Positions 30,519-39,087 of a stretch of 64,000 nucleotides of DNA are shown piece after piece. The notes beneath the pieces were generated by a model. It did no database searches. It was not told the origin of the DNA and saw nothing but the letters and a program-made list of their open reading frames with translations. How positions within the stretch are numbered: position 1 is the first letter of the stretch; each line of letters opens with the position of its first letter. Source of the stretch: Agrobacterium tumefaciens (GTDB lineage: Bacteria > Pseudomonadota > Alphaproteobacteria > Rhizobiales > Rhizobiaceae); contig NZ_CP039889.1 in NCBI RefSeq assembly GCF_005221325.1, forward strand, positions 186,001 to 250,000, read 5' to 3'. The position numbers were made by a program, and so were the translations under genes.

Positions 30519-31061
30519 TCAGGGCTTCCCGCTGTCTTGACGCTTCCGTTTGCCTTTGGGCTTGAAATCGACCAGCAGCGATTTCAACTCGATATCGCGA
30601 ACGCGCCTTGCCGCCTCGTCGGGGCGCACCCATTCCGAAAGGCGTTCACCGCTTTCCTTGAAACTTGCATCAGCCTCCGTCACCTCGATCTGGAATACAT
30701 CGACCATGCAGGGAACGACATCGCCATTGTCGAGCATCTTGAGATAGGTATAGCGGCCGATGGCGTCCTTTTTTACCCGGCCACGCACACCCGCTTCCTC
30801 CCATGCCTCGATGGCCGCCGCCTGATGCGGCTTCTTGCGTTTCATCGGCCAGCCGCGCGGAATGATCCAGCGTCCGCTGGTACGGGAGGTCACAAGCAGG
30901 ATTTCTATGCCCTCCCCATTGCCGGCATAACGGAAGCAGAGCGCAGCATATTGCTGCCGGAACGCGCCGGTGAAGAGCTTTTCCGGAACAGCAGCCAGCT
31001 GCTGGAGCAATGTCAGTGGACGGGCCGGGCGGGTCTTCCGGCGTTTCTTGGCGGGTTTCAT
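30519..31061 (-). CDS. NUDIX hydrolase
   Basis: 180 aa. The NUDIX helix AAIEAWEEAGVRG is present after WIIPRGWPMKRKKPHQ. The usual Arg of the REUxEExGU box is replaced by Ile-Glu, as in a diphosphoinositol/dinucleotide-polyphosphate-hydrolase-like subgroup common in Alphaproteobacteria. Both ends are very basic (KKRRK at the start, KPKGKRKRQ at the end), so it may bind a polyanion. It is convergent with the RND pump (20-base gap). It lies 50 bases downstream of a Pho box oriented towards it, which would suit a phosphate-linked enzyme. Confidence 0.82.
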   Translation of the reverse strand: MKPAKKRRKTRPARPLTLLQQLAAVPEKLFTGAFRQQYAALCFRYAGNGEGIEILLVTSRTSGRWIIPRGWPMKRKKPHQAAAIEAWEEAGVRGRVKKDAIGRYTYLKMLDNGDVVPCMVDVFQIEVTEADASFKESGERLSEWVRPDEAARRVRDIELKSLLVDFKPKGKRKRQDSGKP

Positions 31062-31110
31062 ATCCGTTGATAGTGCCTATTTTCCGGGTTGCATCAATGC
31101 CCCGCGTGCA

Positions 31111-31130
31111 TTTATGACAGTTTTATGACA
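31111..31130 (-). promoter_or_regulatory. Pho box (PhoB binding site)
   Basis: Two copies of TTTATGACA start at 31111 and 31122, an exact 11-base period. On the - strand this reads TGTCATAAAACTGTCATAAA, which matches the PhoB consensus (CTGTCATA repeats). It lies between the NUDIX gene (start 31061, left) and the phosphate-transport pair (start 31175, right), so PhoB could activate the former or repress the latter. In Sinorhizobium meliloti the orfA-pit operon is known to be repressed by PhoB under phosphate limitation. Confidence 0.75.
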
Positions 31131-31174
31131 ATCACCCCCCACAACTAATGAAGCGCCATTGAGGGCCAATTCGC

Positions 31175-31819
31175 ATGATGAGTATTTTTCGCAAGCTGAT
31201 GCCGCGCGAGGACCGTTTCTTCGACATGTTCAGCAAACATTCCGAAACCGTCATCAAAGCGGCCGAGGCCCTTGATCAACTCCTGAGCGGCGTCGACGTC
31301 GAGAAGAACTGTGACCTCATCGTCGCGCTGGAACACCAGGCGGACGATATTACCCGCGAGGTTCTGCTTGCGGTCAGGCGCAGCTTCATCACGCCCTTCG
31401 ATCGCGGCGACATCAAGGACCTCATCCAGTCCATGGATGATGCCATCGACATGATGCACAAGACGGTCAAGACCATCCGCCTGTTCGAACAGAGCGAATT
31501 CGACCCGCTGATGAAAGAAATGGGTCACGAGATCGTCCGCGCGGCCGGCCTCATCGCGGAAGCCATTCCGCTTCTCAACAAGGTCGGCGCGAACGCGCAG
31601 CGCCTCTCCGCCATCGCCGAAGAGGTGACCCGCGTCGAAGGCCGCTCCGATGATCTCCACGATCAGGGTCTGAAGGATCTCTTCCGCCGCCATGGCGCGA
31701 GCGGCAATGCCATGGCCTATATGATCGGCAGCGAAATCTACGGCGAACTCGAAAAGGTCGTCGACCGTTTCGAGGATGTGGCCAATGAGATCAGCGGCAT
31801 TGTGATCGAGAACGTCTGA
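31175..31819 (+). CDS. DUF47/PhoU-like accessory protein of the Pit phosphate transporter
   Basis: 214 aa, almost entirely helical, with the DUF47 pattern of acidic residues in two PhoU-like halves (for example ALEHQADDITREV and the later VEGRSDDLHDQGLKDLF) that bind metal clusters in relatives. Members are encoded directly before pit and modulate its activity. In S. meliloti the homologue is orfA. The stop and the pit ATG share one base (TGATG). Two ATG codons lie in tandem at 31175 and 31178. Confidence 0.9.
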   Translation: MMSIFRKLMPREDRFFDMFSKHSETVIKAAEALDQLLSGVDVEKNCDLIVALEHQADDITREVLLAVRRSFITPFDRGDIKDLIQSMDDAIDMMHKTVKTIRLFEQSEFDPLMKEMGHEIVRAAGLIAEAIPLLNKVGANAQRLSAIAEEVTRVEGRSDDLHDQGLKDLFRRHGASGNAMAYMIGSEIYGELEKVVDRFEDVANEISGIVIENV

Positions 31820-32823
31820 TGGATGTCGCACTTGCCCTGCCGCTGCTTGTCGGCCTCATCGCCATCGCGCTGTTCTTCGATTTCCTGAACGGCCTGCACG
31901 ATGCCGCAAATTCCATTGCGACTATCGTCTCCACCCGTGTGCTACGGCCGCAATATGCGGTCGCCTGGGCGGCGTTCTTCAATTTCATCGCCTTCCTGTT
32001 CTTCGGCCTGCATGTGGCGGAAACACTTGGAACCGGCATCATCGATCCGGCGATCGTTTCACCGCAGGTCATCTTCGCGGCACTGATCGGTGCGATCGTC
32101 TGGAACATCGTCACCTGGATTTTCGGCATTCCCTCCAGTTCGTCGCATGCGCTGATCGGCGGTCTCGTCGGTGCGGGTTTTGCGAAGGTGGGCTTTAATT
32201 CCATCGTCTGGTCGGGCCTGCTGAAGACCGTTGGCGCCATCTTCATGTCGCCTGCCATCGGCTTTTTCCTGGCGCTGCTTCTCGTTCTTGCCGTGTCGTG
32301 GCTTTTTGTTCGGCAGACGCCCTTTGCCGTCGATCGCACCTTCCGTGTCATGCAGTTCATTTCCGCTTCGCTTTATTCGCTCGGCCACGGCGGCAATGAC
32401 GCGCAGAAGACCATGGGCATCATCGCCGTGCTGCTCTTCAGCCAGGGGTATCTGGGACAGAGCTTCTACGTGCCCTTCTGGGTGGTGATTTCCTGCCAGT
32501 CGGCCATGGCGCTCGGCACGCTGTTCGGCGGCTGGCGCATCGTGCACACGATGGGGTCCAAGATCACCCGGCTCAACCCAATGCAGGGTTTCTGCGCCGA
32601 AACCGGTGGTGCGCTGACGCTGTTTGGTGCCACATGGCTCGGCATTCCGGTCTCCACCACCCACACGATAACAGGCGCCATCATCGGCGTGGGCGCCGCC
32701 CGCCGCGTCTCGGCGGTGCGCTGGGGGCTAGCAGGCAATATCGTCATCGCCTGGATCGTGACCATGCCGGCCGCCGCACTCATCTCCGCCGGTGTTTATG
32801 GGCTGACGTCGCTGTTCGGCTGA
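31819..32823 (+). CDS. pit: Low-affinity inorganic phosphate transporter
   Basis: 334 aa membrane protein with about ten helices. The two PF01384 signatures that form the transport site are present: DFLNGLHDAANSIATIVST near residue 20 and LGHGGNDAQKTMG near residue 195. It imports phosphate or metal-phosphate with protons. Translationally coupled to the DUF47 gene. The upstream Pho box suggests repression when phosphate is scarce, in line with the S. meliloti homologue. Confidence 0.94.
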   Translation: MDVALALPLLVGLIAIALFFDFLNGLHDAANSIATIVSTRVLRPQYAVAWAAFFNFIAFLFFGLHVAETLGTGIIDPAIVSPQVIFAALIGAIVWNIVTWIFGIPSSSSHALIGGLVGAGFAKVGFNSIVWSGLLKTVGAIFMSPAIGFFLALLLVLAVSWLFVRQTPFAVDRTFRVMQFISASLYSLGHGGNDAQKTMGIIAVLLFSQGYLGQSFYVPFWVVISCQSAMALGTLFGGWRIVHTMGSKITRLNPMQGFCAETGGALTLFGATWLGIPVSTTHTITGAIIGVGAARRVSAVRWGLAGNIVIAWIVTMPAAALISAGVYGLTSLFG

Positions 32824-32908
32824 TAGCTGCCGATTGCCATCCTCCCGGAACAAAAATCGCCCTGCGGCTGTTGTTCCGGGAGACCAATGGCGAAGCGGAT
32901 CGCGAAAA

Positions 32909-33700
32909 ATGGCACGGCAGGTTTTCTGGAAAGGTTATCTGAAGCTGTCGCTGGTGACGGCCTCCGTTTCGCTGACGCCCGCGACCACCGAAGGCAACAA
33001 ATACACCTTCCACATCCTCAATCGCAAAACCGGCAACCGCGTCGAAAGCCGTTATGTCGACAGCGTCACCCATAGGCCGGTTAGCGCGAAAAACCAGGTG
33101 AAGGGTTTTCCGCGCGGCGAGGACGATTACGTTCTGCTGGAGGATGACGAGATCGATGCCGTGGCGCTGGAAAGCACCCGCACCATCGATATCAAGACCT
33201 TCGTGCCCAAGGGCTCGATCGACTGGATCTGGTACGATCGCCCGCATTTCCTGCGACCGGAAGACAAGATCGGGACCGAAGCCTTCAGCGTCATCCGCGA
33301 AGCCATGAAGGCGAACGACGTTTTCGGCATTGCGCGTCTGGTGATCTATCGCCGCGAAAGGGCGGTTTTGCTCGAACCTTCCGGCAAGGGCATCGTTCTC
33401 TGGACGCTGCATTACGGCGAGGAAGTGCGCGAAAGCATCGACGCGCTGGAGCCGAAGATGAAAATCGAAACGCCTTTGCTGCAAGCGATGGAAAAACGCA
33501 TTTCCAATCAAATTACGGAATGGAAGCCTGCATTGGTCCAGGATCCGATCCAGAAAAAAATCAAGTCGCTATTGAAGAGCAAGGGCGACGAAATGCCCGC
33601 ACCCAAAAAGAAAACCGGGACGAAAGCGGAAACCGGTGGCAATGTCATCAACATCATCGACGCGCTGAAGAAAAGTATCGCCGCCGAAAAAAGTCGGTGA
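32909..33700 (+). CDS. ku: Ku-family DNA end-binding protein (left copy)
   Basis: 263 aa bacterial Ku. The core starts QVFWKGYLKLSLV and includes the typical VESRYVDS, then KGFPRGEDDYVLLEDDEI and the conserved FVPKGSID/WYDRPHFLRP strands. The tail is Lys-rich (KKKTGTKAETGG), ending IDALKKSIAAEKSR. Ku homodimers encircle DNA ends and recruit LigD for non-homologous end joining. The ATG at 32909 begins at the family's usual N-terminus; a longer frame to 32834 is unlikely. A second ku lies at 44902 beside ligD. Just after this gene is a fragment of a ligD 3' end. Confidence 0.93.
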   Translation: MARQVFWKGYLKLSLVTASVSLTPATTEGNKYTFHILNRKTGNRVESRYVDSVTHRPVSAKNQVKGFPRGEDDYVLLEDDEIDAVALESTRTIDIKTFVPKGSIDWIWYDRPHFLRPEDKIGTEAFSVIREAMKANDVFGIARLVIYRRERAVLLEPSGKGIVLWTLHYGEEVRESIDALEPKMKIETPLLQAMEKRISNQITEWKPALVQDPIQKKIKSLLKSKGDEMPAPKKKTGTKAETGGNVINIIDALKKSIAAEKSR

Positions 33701-33712
33701 AGCCCGGCGTTC

Positions 33713-33797
33713 TCACCGCGCCTTCTTTGGCAGAGCCTCCGCAGCGGCGAAAAAGTCGTCCGATGGGTCCTTCTTGAGCGCGGAACGGCGCGCGCCG
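33713..33797 (-). pseudogene. Fragment of a ligD 3' end (last ~27 codons)
   Basis: Read on the - strand this encodes GARRSALKKDPSDDFF and then AAAEALPKKAR followed by TGA. The intact LigD nearby ends GARLSALRKDPWDGFF, then VAAEVPPKKAR. At the DNA level it matches 42406-42490 with about 9 differences in about 83 bases. Upstream of GAR the similarity stops abruptly, so only the very end of the gene is left. It is the left half of a direct repeat around the polysaccharide cluster. The divergence shows it is not a recent exact duplication. Confidence 0.85.
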
Positions 33798-33900
33798 TAT
33801 AATCAATCAAGCGCAGACTGGAAGCTAGAGCCGTCCAACACCCAACGATCTCTGACACAAATAATCATTGCCTGGCTAATTAGTTCAGACAACGTGTTGG

Positions 33901-33929
33901 TTGACAGCCCACATGTTCCGCAATAAATG
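33901..33929 (+). promoter_or_regulatory. Candidate sigma-70 promoter of the polysaccharide operon
   Basis: A perfect TTGACA at 33901-33906 is followed by a 17-base spacer and TAAATG at 33924-33929, about 55 bases before the first gene's start. It is the only obvious promoter before the nine-gene run. The -10 matches the consensus at only four positions. Confidence 0.45.
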
Positions 33930-33983
33930 TCCTTGATGGGTTGCTTTAGGTCTAGCGGCCTAGGCTGGTTGAGATAACTTTCT

Positions 33984-34682
33984 TTGTGTAAAATTGCGAT
34001 CGTACAATCGAATTATATCCCGTGGAAAGGCTATTTTGACCTTATCGACAGCGTTGATGTTTTCATGCTGTTCGATTCTGTACAATACACCCGTCGCGAC
34101 TGGCGTAACCGAAACCAGATCAAAACTGCGCAAGGCCTGACTTGGCTCACCGTGCCGGTAGAGGTCAAGGGTCGCTATCATCAGTCTATCAACGAGACTC
34201 ACATCTCCGGGACAGACTGGGCGCAAAGCCATTGGCGAAGCATTGTAAATGCTTATAGTCGTGCGCCGTACTTCGCTGCCGAGTCGGAATGGCTCGCTCC
34301 GCTCTACAGCGCTCTGCCGGAGGCGATGCTCTCGTCAATGAATGAACGGTTCCTGCGCGCAATCTGCGCGCGTCTAAATATCACTACGCCGATTCTTCGC
34401 TGTGAAGATTATAATTTATTACCTGATCGGTCAGCCCGTCTTGCCGACCTTTGCATCCAAGCGCAGGCCGATGTCTATGTTTCCGGGCCGGCTGCGCGGT
34501 CCTATCTTGAGGACGCGCCCTTTGCCGAACGCGGGATCGCGGTGGAATGGTTCGACTATTCCACGTACCCTCACTATCCGCAGCTATGGGGCGCGTTCGA
34601 ACATCGCGTTTCGGTCCTGGACTTGATCTTCAACTGCGGTCCTGAGGCTGGACGCATTTTGCGCGCCAGAAGGTCCGCATGA
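33984..34682 (+). CDS. WbqC-family protein
   Basis: 232 aa. The N-terminus KIAIVQSNYIPWKGYFDLI and the later QYTRRDWRNRNQIKT are typical of the WbqC-like family (PF08889), found in O-antigen and other polysaccharide loci, often beside WecE-type aminotransferases. Its biochemical role is not settled; a transferase acting on amino sugars is a common guess. It starts with TTG at 33984, chosen because it gives the family's N-terminus; no strong ribosome site is visible. Its stop overlaps the next gene's ATG (ATGA). First gene of the island. Confidence 0.8.
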   Translation: MCKIAIVQSNYIPWKGYFDLIDSVDVFMLFDSVQYTRRDWRNRNQIKTAQGLTWLTVPVEVKGRYHQSINETHISGTDWAQSHWRSIVNAYSRAPYFAAESEWLAPLYSALPEAMLSSMNERFLRAICARLNITTPILRCEDYNLLPDRSARLADLCIQAQADVYVSGPAARSYLEDAPFAERGIAVEWFDYSTYPHYPQLWGAFEHRVSVLDLIFNCGPEAGRILRARRSA

Positions 34683-35620
34683 TCGACAGACCTCAGCTCT
34701 CCGTGGTGGCCACCCTATATCGATCTGCCGCAGGTTTGGGCGAATTTCATGATCGAGTAACTGCCGCCGCTCGTGCCTTAGCCGGTGACAGCTACGAGAT
34801 TGTTCTCGTCAACGATGGCTCACCCGACGACAGTCTCGACCTTGCGCTCGCCGCTGCGGACGCGGATTCGCACATAGTGGTGGTCGACCTATCGCGCAAT
34901 TTTGGTCATCACAAGGCAATGATGACCGGGTTGGATCATGCTCGAGGGGAGAAAATCTTCCTAATCGATAGCGATCTCGAAGAAGACCCGGCATGGCTGA
35001 CGGACTTTGATCGAACCATGCAGAGCGCACAATCGGATGTCGTCTATGGTGTACAGACTCACCGCAAGGGCGGCGTATTCGAACAGTGGTCGGGCGAGGC
35101 ATTCTACGGCATGTTCAACTGGAGCACCGGGCTCGACCTGCCGCGCAATCTGGTCACAGCGCGGCTGATGACCCGCCGGTATGTCGACGCTCTGCTCCTG
35201 CACCGCGAGCGCGAGATTTTTTTGGCTGGTCTCTGGCAGATCACCGGCTTTACTCAGACCCCGGTCGAGGTGGCAAAACTGTCGCTGTCGGCTACAAGCT
35301 ATTCGTTTCGGCGTAAATTGGGAATTTTTGTCGATTCAATCACGTCCTTCACGAACGCACCGCTGGTCTTCATCTTCCATGTCGGGGTGACGATTTCCTT
35401 CCTAGCTCTAGCCTACATCCTGTGGCTGGTCATCAACCGTCTTTTCCTCTCGATGCCTCAGTCGGGCTGGACATCAGTTGTCGCGTCAATCTGGCTGGTC
35501 GGCGGGTTGAATATCCTGTTCCTAGGGGTTATCGGCATTTATCTGTCGAAGATATTTACCGAGACTAAGCGGCGTCCTTACACCATTGTACGGAGGGTGT
35601 ATGGCCGCGTCGAAAAATGA
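34679..35620 (+). CDS. GtrB-like polyprenyl-phosphate glycosyltransferase (GT2)
   Basis: 313 aa. A GT-A domain has LVNDGSPDDSLD for nucleotide binding, the LSRNFGHHKAMMTGLDHA segment and the catalytic metal-binding IDSDLEEDP near residue 98. Two C-terminal membrane helices lie at about residues 230-256 and 268-292. This is the plan of GtrB, ArnC and DPM1, which attach a sugar to undecaprenyl phosphate on the cytoplasmic face. With the GtrA-like flippase (37820) and the large membrane protein (39084) it completes a three-part Gtr set. Overlaps both neighbours. Confidence 0.88.
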   Translation: MIDRPQLSVVATLYRSAAGLGEFHDRVTAAARALAGDSYEIVLVNDGSPDDSLDLALAAADADSHIVVVDLSRNFGHHKAMMTGLDHARGEKIFLIDSDLEEDPAWLTDFDRTMQSAQSDVVYGVQTHRKGGVFEQWSGEAFYGMFNWSTGLDLPRNLVTARLMTRRYVDALLLHREREIFLAGLWQITGFTQTPVEVAKLSLSATSYSFRRKLGIFVDSITSFTNAPLVFIFHVGVTISFLALAYILWLVINRLFLSMPQSGWTSVVASIWLVGGLNILFLGVIGIYLSKIFTETKRRPYTIVRRVYGRVEK

Positions 35621-36230
35621 TCTGACGGCCGACGTCGCCGCATATTATACCCGGACTTTGAAGGAGCACGGAGCTACCCCACGCGGCGTAGACTGGTTTG
35701 GCGAAGAAGGCCAACGCAACCGTTTTGTCCAGTTGGCAAGGTTGCTGCCGGTCAGCGGCTTTTCGGTTAATGACCTGGGTTGCGGCTATGGCGCATTCCA
35801 TAACTTCCTGTCGGAAAGCCATACTGATTTCCAGTACATCGGCTACGATGTCTCCGCGGCCATGGTGCAAGCCGCCCGCGATGTGCTACCCAAAGTAGGG
35901 GTTACCATTCTGCAGGCCGCAAAACCCACCCAAGTGGCAGACTTCACGGTGGCCTCAGGCATCTTCAATGTCCGAATGCAGCGTAATCCTCAGGAGTGGC
36001 AGGACTATATCCTTGCGACGTTGGATACGATCGACGCGGCCTCGACAAAGGGCTTCGCCTTCAATTGCCTCACCAGCTACTCGGATGCCGAGCGGATGCG
36101 GACGGACTTACATTACGCAGATCCCATCGCGATGTTTGATCGCTGCAAGCGCTTCTATGCCCGCAATGTAGCATTGCTGCATGATTACGACTTATGGGAA
36201 TTCACCATTCTGGTCCGAAAATCGGCCTGA
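35601..36230 (+). CDS. Class I SAM-dependent methyltransferase
   Basis: 209 aa Rossmann methyltransferase. Motif I is VNDLGCGYGAF, followed by YIGYDVSAAMVQAAR, with the acidic ribose-binding residue in its usual place. It starts inside the end of the GT gene, with CGGAGGG before the ATG, so the two are coupled. It probably methylates a sugar hydroxyl, amino or N-acyl group of the glycan. A second, different methyltransferase lies at 38212. Acceptor unknown. Confidence 0.82.
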   Translation: MAASKNDLTADVAAYYTRTLKEHGATPRGVDWFGEEGQRNRFVQLARLLPVSGFSVNDLGCGYGAFHNFLSESHTDFQYIGYDVSAAMVQAARDVLPKVGVTILQAAKPTQVADFTVASGIFNVRMQRNPQEWQDYILATLDTIDAASTKGFAFNCLTSYSDAERMRTDLHYADPIAMFDRCKRFYARNVALLHDYDLWEFTILVRKSA

Positions 36231-36240
36231 GGAGGCTTAC

Positions 36241-36906
36241 TTGACCCGCCCCTTAATTCTGTTCGGCACCGGCGAAATCGCTGAATTGGCGCACTTTTAC
36301 TTTACGCGAGACAGCGACCATCATGTTGTAGCCTTCTGCGTTGACGGTTCTTATCTGCGAGAAGATCACTTCCAAGGTCTGCCCGTGTTGGCCTTCGAGG
36401 AAGTGAGCGCGCATTTTGCACCCGAGACGCACGCCATGTTTGTTGCGCTGGCCTACGCCAAGCTAAACGATCTTAGGGCGGAAAAGGTGGCGGCGGCAGA
36501 GGCGGCAGGCTACGAGCTTACCAGCTATGTCTCATCCCGTGCAACGGTCCTGAACGACGGGCATTTCGGGCCGAATGCCTTCGTGCTCGAAAACAACACG
36601 ATACAGCCCTTCGCCACGATAGGTCGAAACGTTACTCTTTGGAGCGGTAACCACATCGGCCATCATTCAACGATCGGCGATAACGTGTTTATTTCGTCCC
36701 ATGTGGTCGTCTCCGGGGGAGTGACGATCGGGGAGAACTGCTTTATCGGCGTTAACAGCACTCTGCGCGACCACGTAACCGTGGGTGCGCGGTGCGTCCT
36801 GGGTGCGGGAACGGTAGTACTCGCCGATATGGAGGCTGGCGGTGTCTATTCCCCTACGGCAACAGAGCGATCCCGCGTGCCCTCTTCCCGACTTAGGACA
36901 ATCTGA
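36241..36906 (+). CDS. NeuD/PglD-like sugar N-acyltransferase
   Basis: 221 aa. An N-terminal Rossmann-like domain (LILFGTGEIAELAHFYF) precedes a left-handed beta-helix of hexapeptide repeats from about residue 100, including IGRNVTLWSGNHIGHHSTIG and the His-His pair used as base in PglD-type enzymes. Such proteins acylate amino groups of nucleotide-linked 4-amino-4,6-dideoxy sugars, which fits the WecE-type aminotransferase in the same operon. It starts with TTG at 36241, decided by a perfect GGAGG six bases upstream. Confidence 0.83.
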   Translation: MTRPLILFGTGEIAELAHFYFTRDSDHHVVAFCVDGSYLREDHFQGLPVLAFEEVSAHFAPETHAMFVALAYAKLNDLRAEKVAAAEAAGYELTSYVSSRATVLNDGHFGPNAFVLENNTIQPFATIGRNVTLWSGNHIGHHSTIGDNVFISSHVVVSGGVTIGENCFIGVNSTLRDHVTVGARCVLGAGTVVLADMEAGGVYSPTATERSRVPSSRLRTI

Positions 36907-37823
36907 TGGCGTGGCGCAGGCGAGGACGTCTGTTTGATGCCGAGACGATGCTTCCCCATCATCCGCAATTGCGTAGCCATGCCGCCAATCCCCTGGCTGT
37001 AAATTTGGAAGGCGACCTTTACCGCGTGTTTTTCAGCGCACGGAACTCGGCAAACCGCTCCTCGGTGGGGGCGGTAGACATCGACGTCGTGCGCCGCACA
37101 GTGGAAAGGGTAATAACCAAACCCGTGATCGCTCATGGACCGGAGGGACGCTTCGATGCCGATGGGATCAGCGTAGGTTGTCTTCATAAAGACGCGACGG
37201 GCGCTCGCTATGTTCTGTTCATGGGGTGGCAGGCGCCAAATGACGGCCATTGGCGTGGCGATATCGGTCGTTTGCGTTTAGGTGACGACCTTTCGCTGAC
37301 CCCTGATCCGGCAGGCCCTTACATCGGATCGGACACCGTCGATCCTATAAGCCTGTCCTACCCGTGGGTTCATCGCACCGTCGGCGGCTACCTGATGTGG
37401 TACGGTTCCACCGTTACGTGGGACGCGGGCAATGGGGAGATGTTGCATGTTTTGCGGGAAGCGCGGTCGGAGGACGGAATCAATTGGCGACGCGACGGCA
37501 AGACCCTTCCATATTTTTTGGGCGTTGCGCAAGCGTTTTCAAGGCCCACCGTGGTCCAGGATGCCCAAGGCGTCTTGCAGATGTGGTATTCTTTCCGCGG
37601 CGCTCCGGGTAAAACCTACCGAATAGGCCACGCCGTTCGCCGCCCCGGAGCGGAATGGACCCTGCAGCACTTGGACGGCGGACTGGACGTCGCACACGAC
37701 GGATGGGACTCCGAAATGGTAGAATACCCTTTCGTTTTCGATCACGGCGGTGAACGTCTGATGCTGTACAATGGAAACGGTTTCGGGCGCAGCGGCTTCG
37801 GCCTTGCGGTGTGGGAAGAATGA
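36906..37823 (+). CDS. Five-bladed beta-propeller glycosidase-like protein
   Basis: 305 aa, no signal peptide. Repeated strands carry motifs such as GRFDADGISVG, YPWVHRTVGGYLMWYGS, SRPTVVQDAQGVLQMWYS and EYPFVFDHGGERLMLYNG, the pattern of the GH43/GH32/GH130-like propeller fold. Proteins of this shape occur in surface-glycan loci without proven hydrolase activity; some relatives are transferases or phosphorylases. The ATG shares one base with the upstream stop, and its own stop overlaps the GtrA start. The call describes the fold, not the activity. Confidence 0.6.
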   Translation: MAWRRRGRLFDAETMLPHHPQLRSHAANPLAVNLEGDLYRVFFSARNSANRSSVGAVDIDVVRRTVERVITKPVIAHGPEGRFDADGISVGCLHKDATGARYVLFMGWQAPNDGHWRGDIGRLRLGDDLSLTPDPAGPYIGSDTVDPISLSYPWVHRTVGGYLMWYGSTVTWDAGNGEMLHVLREARSEDGINWRRDGKTLPYFLGVAQAFSRPTVVQDAQGVLQMWYSFRGAPGKTYRIGHAVRRPGAEWTLQHLDGGLDVAHDGWDSEMVEYPFVFDHGGERLMLYNGNGFGRSGFGLAVWEE

Positions 37824-38203
37824 AAGAACTGGCGCCTCTTCTGCGTTATGGCGTCGTGGGGATTGCCTCCAACGGGTTGGGTTACCTGGCCTATCTTGGA
37901 CTAACCACGCTTGGTCTGCCGCCGAAGGTTACGATGACGGCGCTGTACGCGACCGCAACCGGCATCGCATTCTTCGTAAACCGCAGCTTCACCTTCGTGG
38001 ACCATGGGCGGATGGGCCCGGCTGGCTTGCGCTTCGTGCTGATTTATCTGGCGGGATGGGTTTTAAACTTGATCCTTCTGGAGACCTTCGTCGATAAACT
38101 ACGCTATCCTCACTGGCTTGTGCAGGGAATAGCAATCGTCATTGTCGCCGCGGTTCTTTTCGTACTTCAGCGTCACTTTGTTTTCCGCCATTCTAGCGAA
38201 TAG
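37820..38203 (+). CDS. GtrA-family flippase-like membrane protein
   Basis: 127 aa with four hydrophobic helices and the family pattern LLRYGVVGIASNGLGYLAYL plus FFVNRSFTF after helix two. GtrA proteins are proposed to flip undecaprenyl-phosphate-linked sugars across the inner membrane for later transfer to O-antigen or teichoic acids. The ATGA overlap with the upstream gene sets the start at 37820. It partners with the GtrB-like gene at 34679. Confidence 0.88.
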   Translation: MKELAPLLRYGVVGIASNGLGYLAYLGLTTLGLPPKVTMTALYATATGIAFFVNRSFTFVDHGRMGPAGLRFVLIYLAGWVLNLILLETFVDKLRYPHWLVQGIAIVIVAAVLFVLQRHFVFRHSSE

Positions 38204-38211
38204 AGGTCTTC

Positions 38212-39087
38212 ATGAGGCTTTGCCCTGCCTGCGCTGCAGAGCGCGCCGATTTCGATACGCTGTGTCCTGTCTGCGGTCATCAAGTCCTGCGCAGGGACGG
38301 TATTCCGATCCTCGCCCCCGCCATGGCGAGCGACGGGGAGGGGTTCAACGCCGACCATTTCCACGATCTTTTTGCTCGCGAGGCTTCGAGCTTCTGGTTT
38401 CAGGGCCGTAATGATATTCTGTCTTGGGTCATCCAGCGTTTTTTAGATTCGCCTGAGCGTTTCCTGGAAATCGGCTGCGGCACCGGCTTTGTCCTGTCGC
38501 GCCTGAAGCACGATTTTCCATTGACGCAGTTCACCGGCAGCGAGCTGTTTGATCGAGGCCTGACGTTTGCGCGCCGGCGTGTTCCGGAAGTCGAGCTACT
38601 GCAGATTGACGCCCGCGCGCTGCCCTACACCACCGAGTTTAACGGTATCGGCGCGTTTGACGTGCTGGAACACATAGCTGAGGACGAGCGGGTACTGTCA
38701 GAAATCCACCGTGCTTTGCGTCCGGGCGGGCATGCCGTACTGTCCGTTCCACAGCATCCGTCTCTATGGAGCCTTGCCGATGACATTGCCTGCCACCAGC
38801 GGCGCTACAGGCGGGGCGAACTTGAGGAAAAACTGCGTCGCGCAGGGTTTATGGTAGTCATGTCGTCGTCTTTTGTGACGATCTTGCTACCGATGATGTT
38901 CGCGGTGCGGCGGTCCGGGCGAAACCGCCGCGCGCTTGAAAAGGACCCGGCGGCCGAGCATCGCATGCCAGCGCTTGTTTCCACTGCCCTGCGCGCGACG
39001 ATGACCGCAGAACTGGCTCTTATGCGGCTCGGCGTCAGGTTTCCTGCAGGAGGGTCACGCCTCGTTGTGGCACGGAAGCCGCTATGA
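38212..39087 (+). CDS. SAM-dependent methyltransferase with N-terminal zinc-ribbon
   Basis: 291 aa. The N-terminus has paired cysteines, CPACAAERADFDTLCPVCG, likely binding zinc. A class I methyltransferase core follows, with FLEIGCGTGFVL (motif I), then FDVLEHIAEDERVL and HRALRPGGHAVLSVP. A basic C-terminal region contains two hydrophobic stretches that may touch the membrane. Members in glycan loci methylate sugars or lipid-linked intermediates. Eight bases after gtrA-like; its stop overlaps the next ATG. Confidence 0.82.
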   Translation: MRLCPACAAERADFDTLCPVCGHQVLRRDGIPILAPAMASDGEGFNADHFHDLFAREASSFWFQGRNDILSWVIQRFLDSPERFLEIGCGTGFVLSRLKHDFPLTQFTGSELFDRGLTFARRRVPEVELLQIDARALPYTTEFNGIGAFDVLEHIAEDERVLSEIHRALRPGGHAVLSVPQHPSLWSLADDIACHQRRYRRGELEEKLRRAGFMVVMSSSFVTILLPMMFAVRRSGRNRRALEKDPAAEHRMPALVSTALRATMTAELALMRLGVRFPAGGSRLVVARKPL

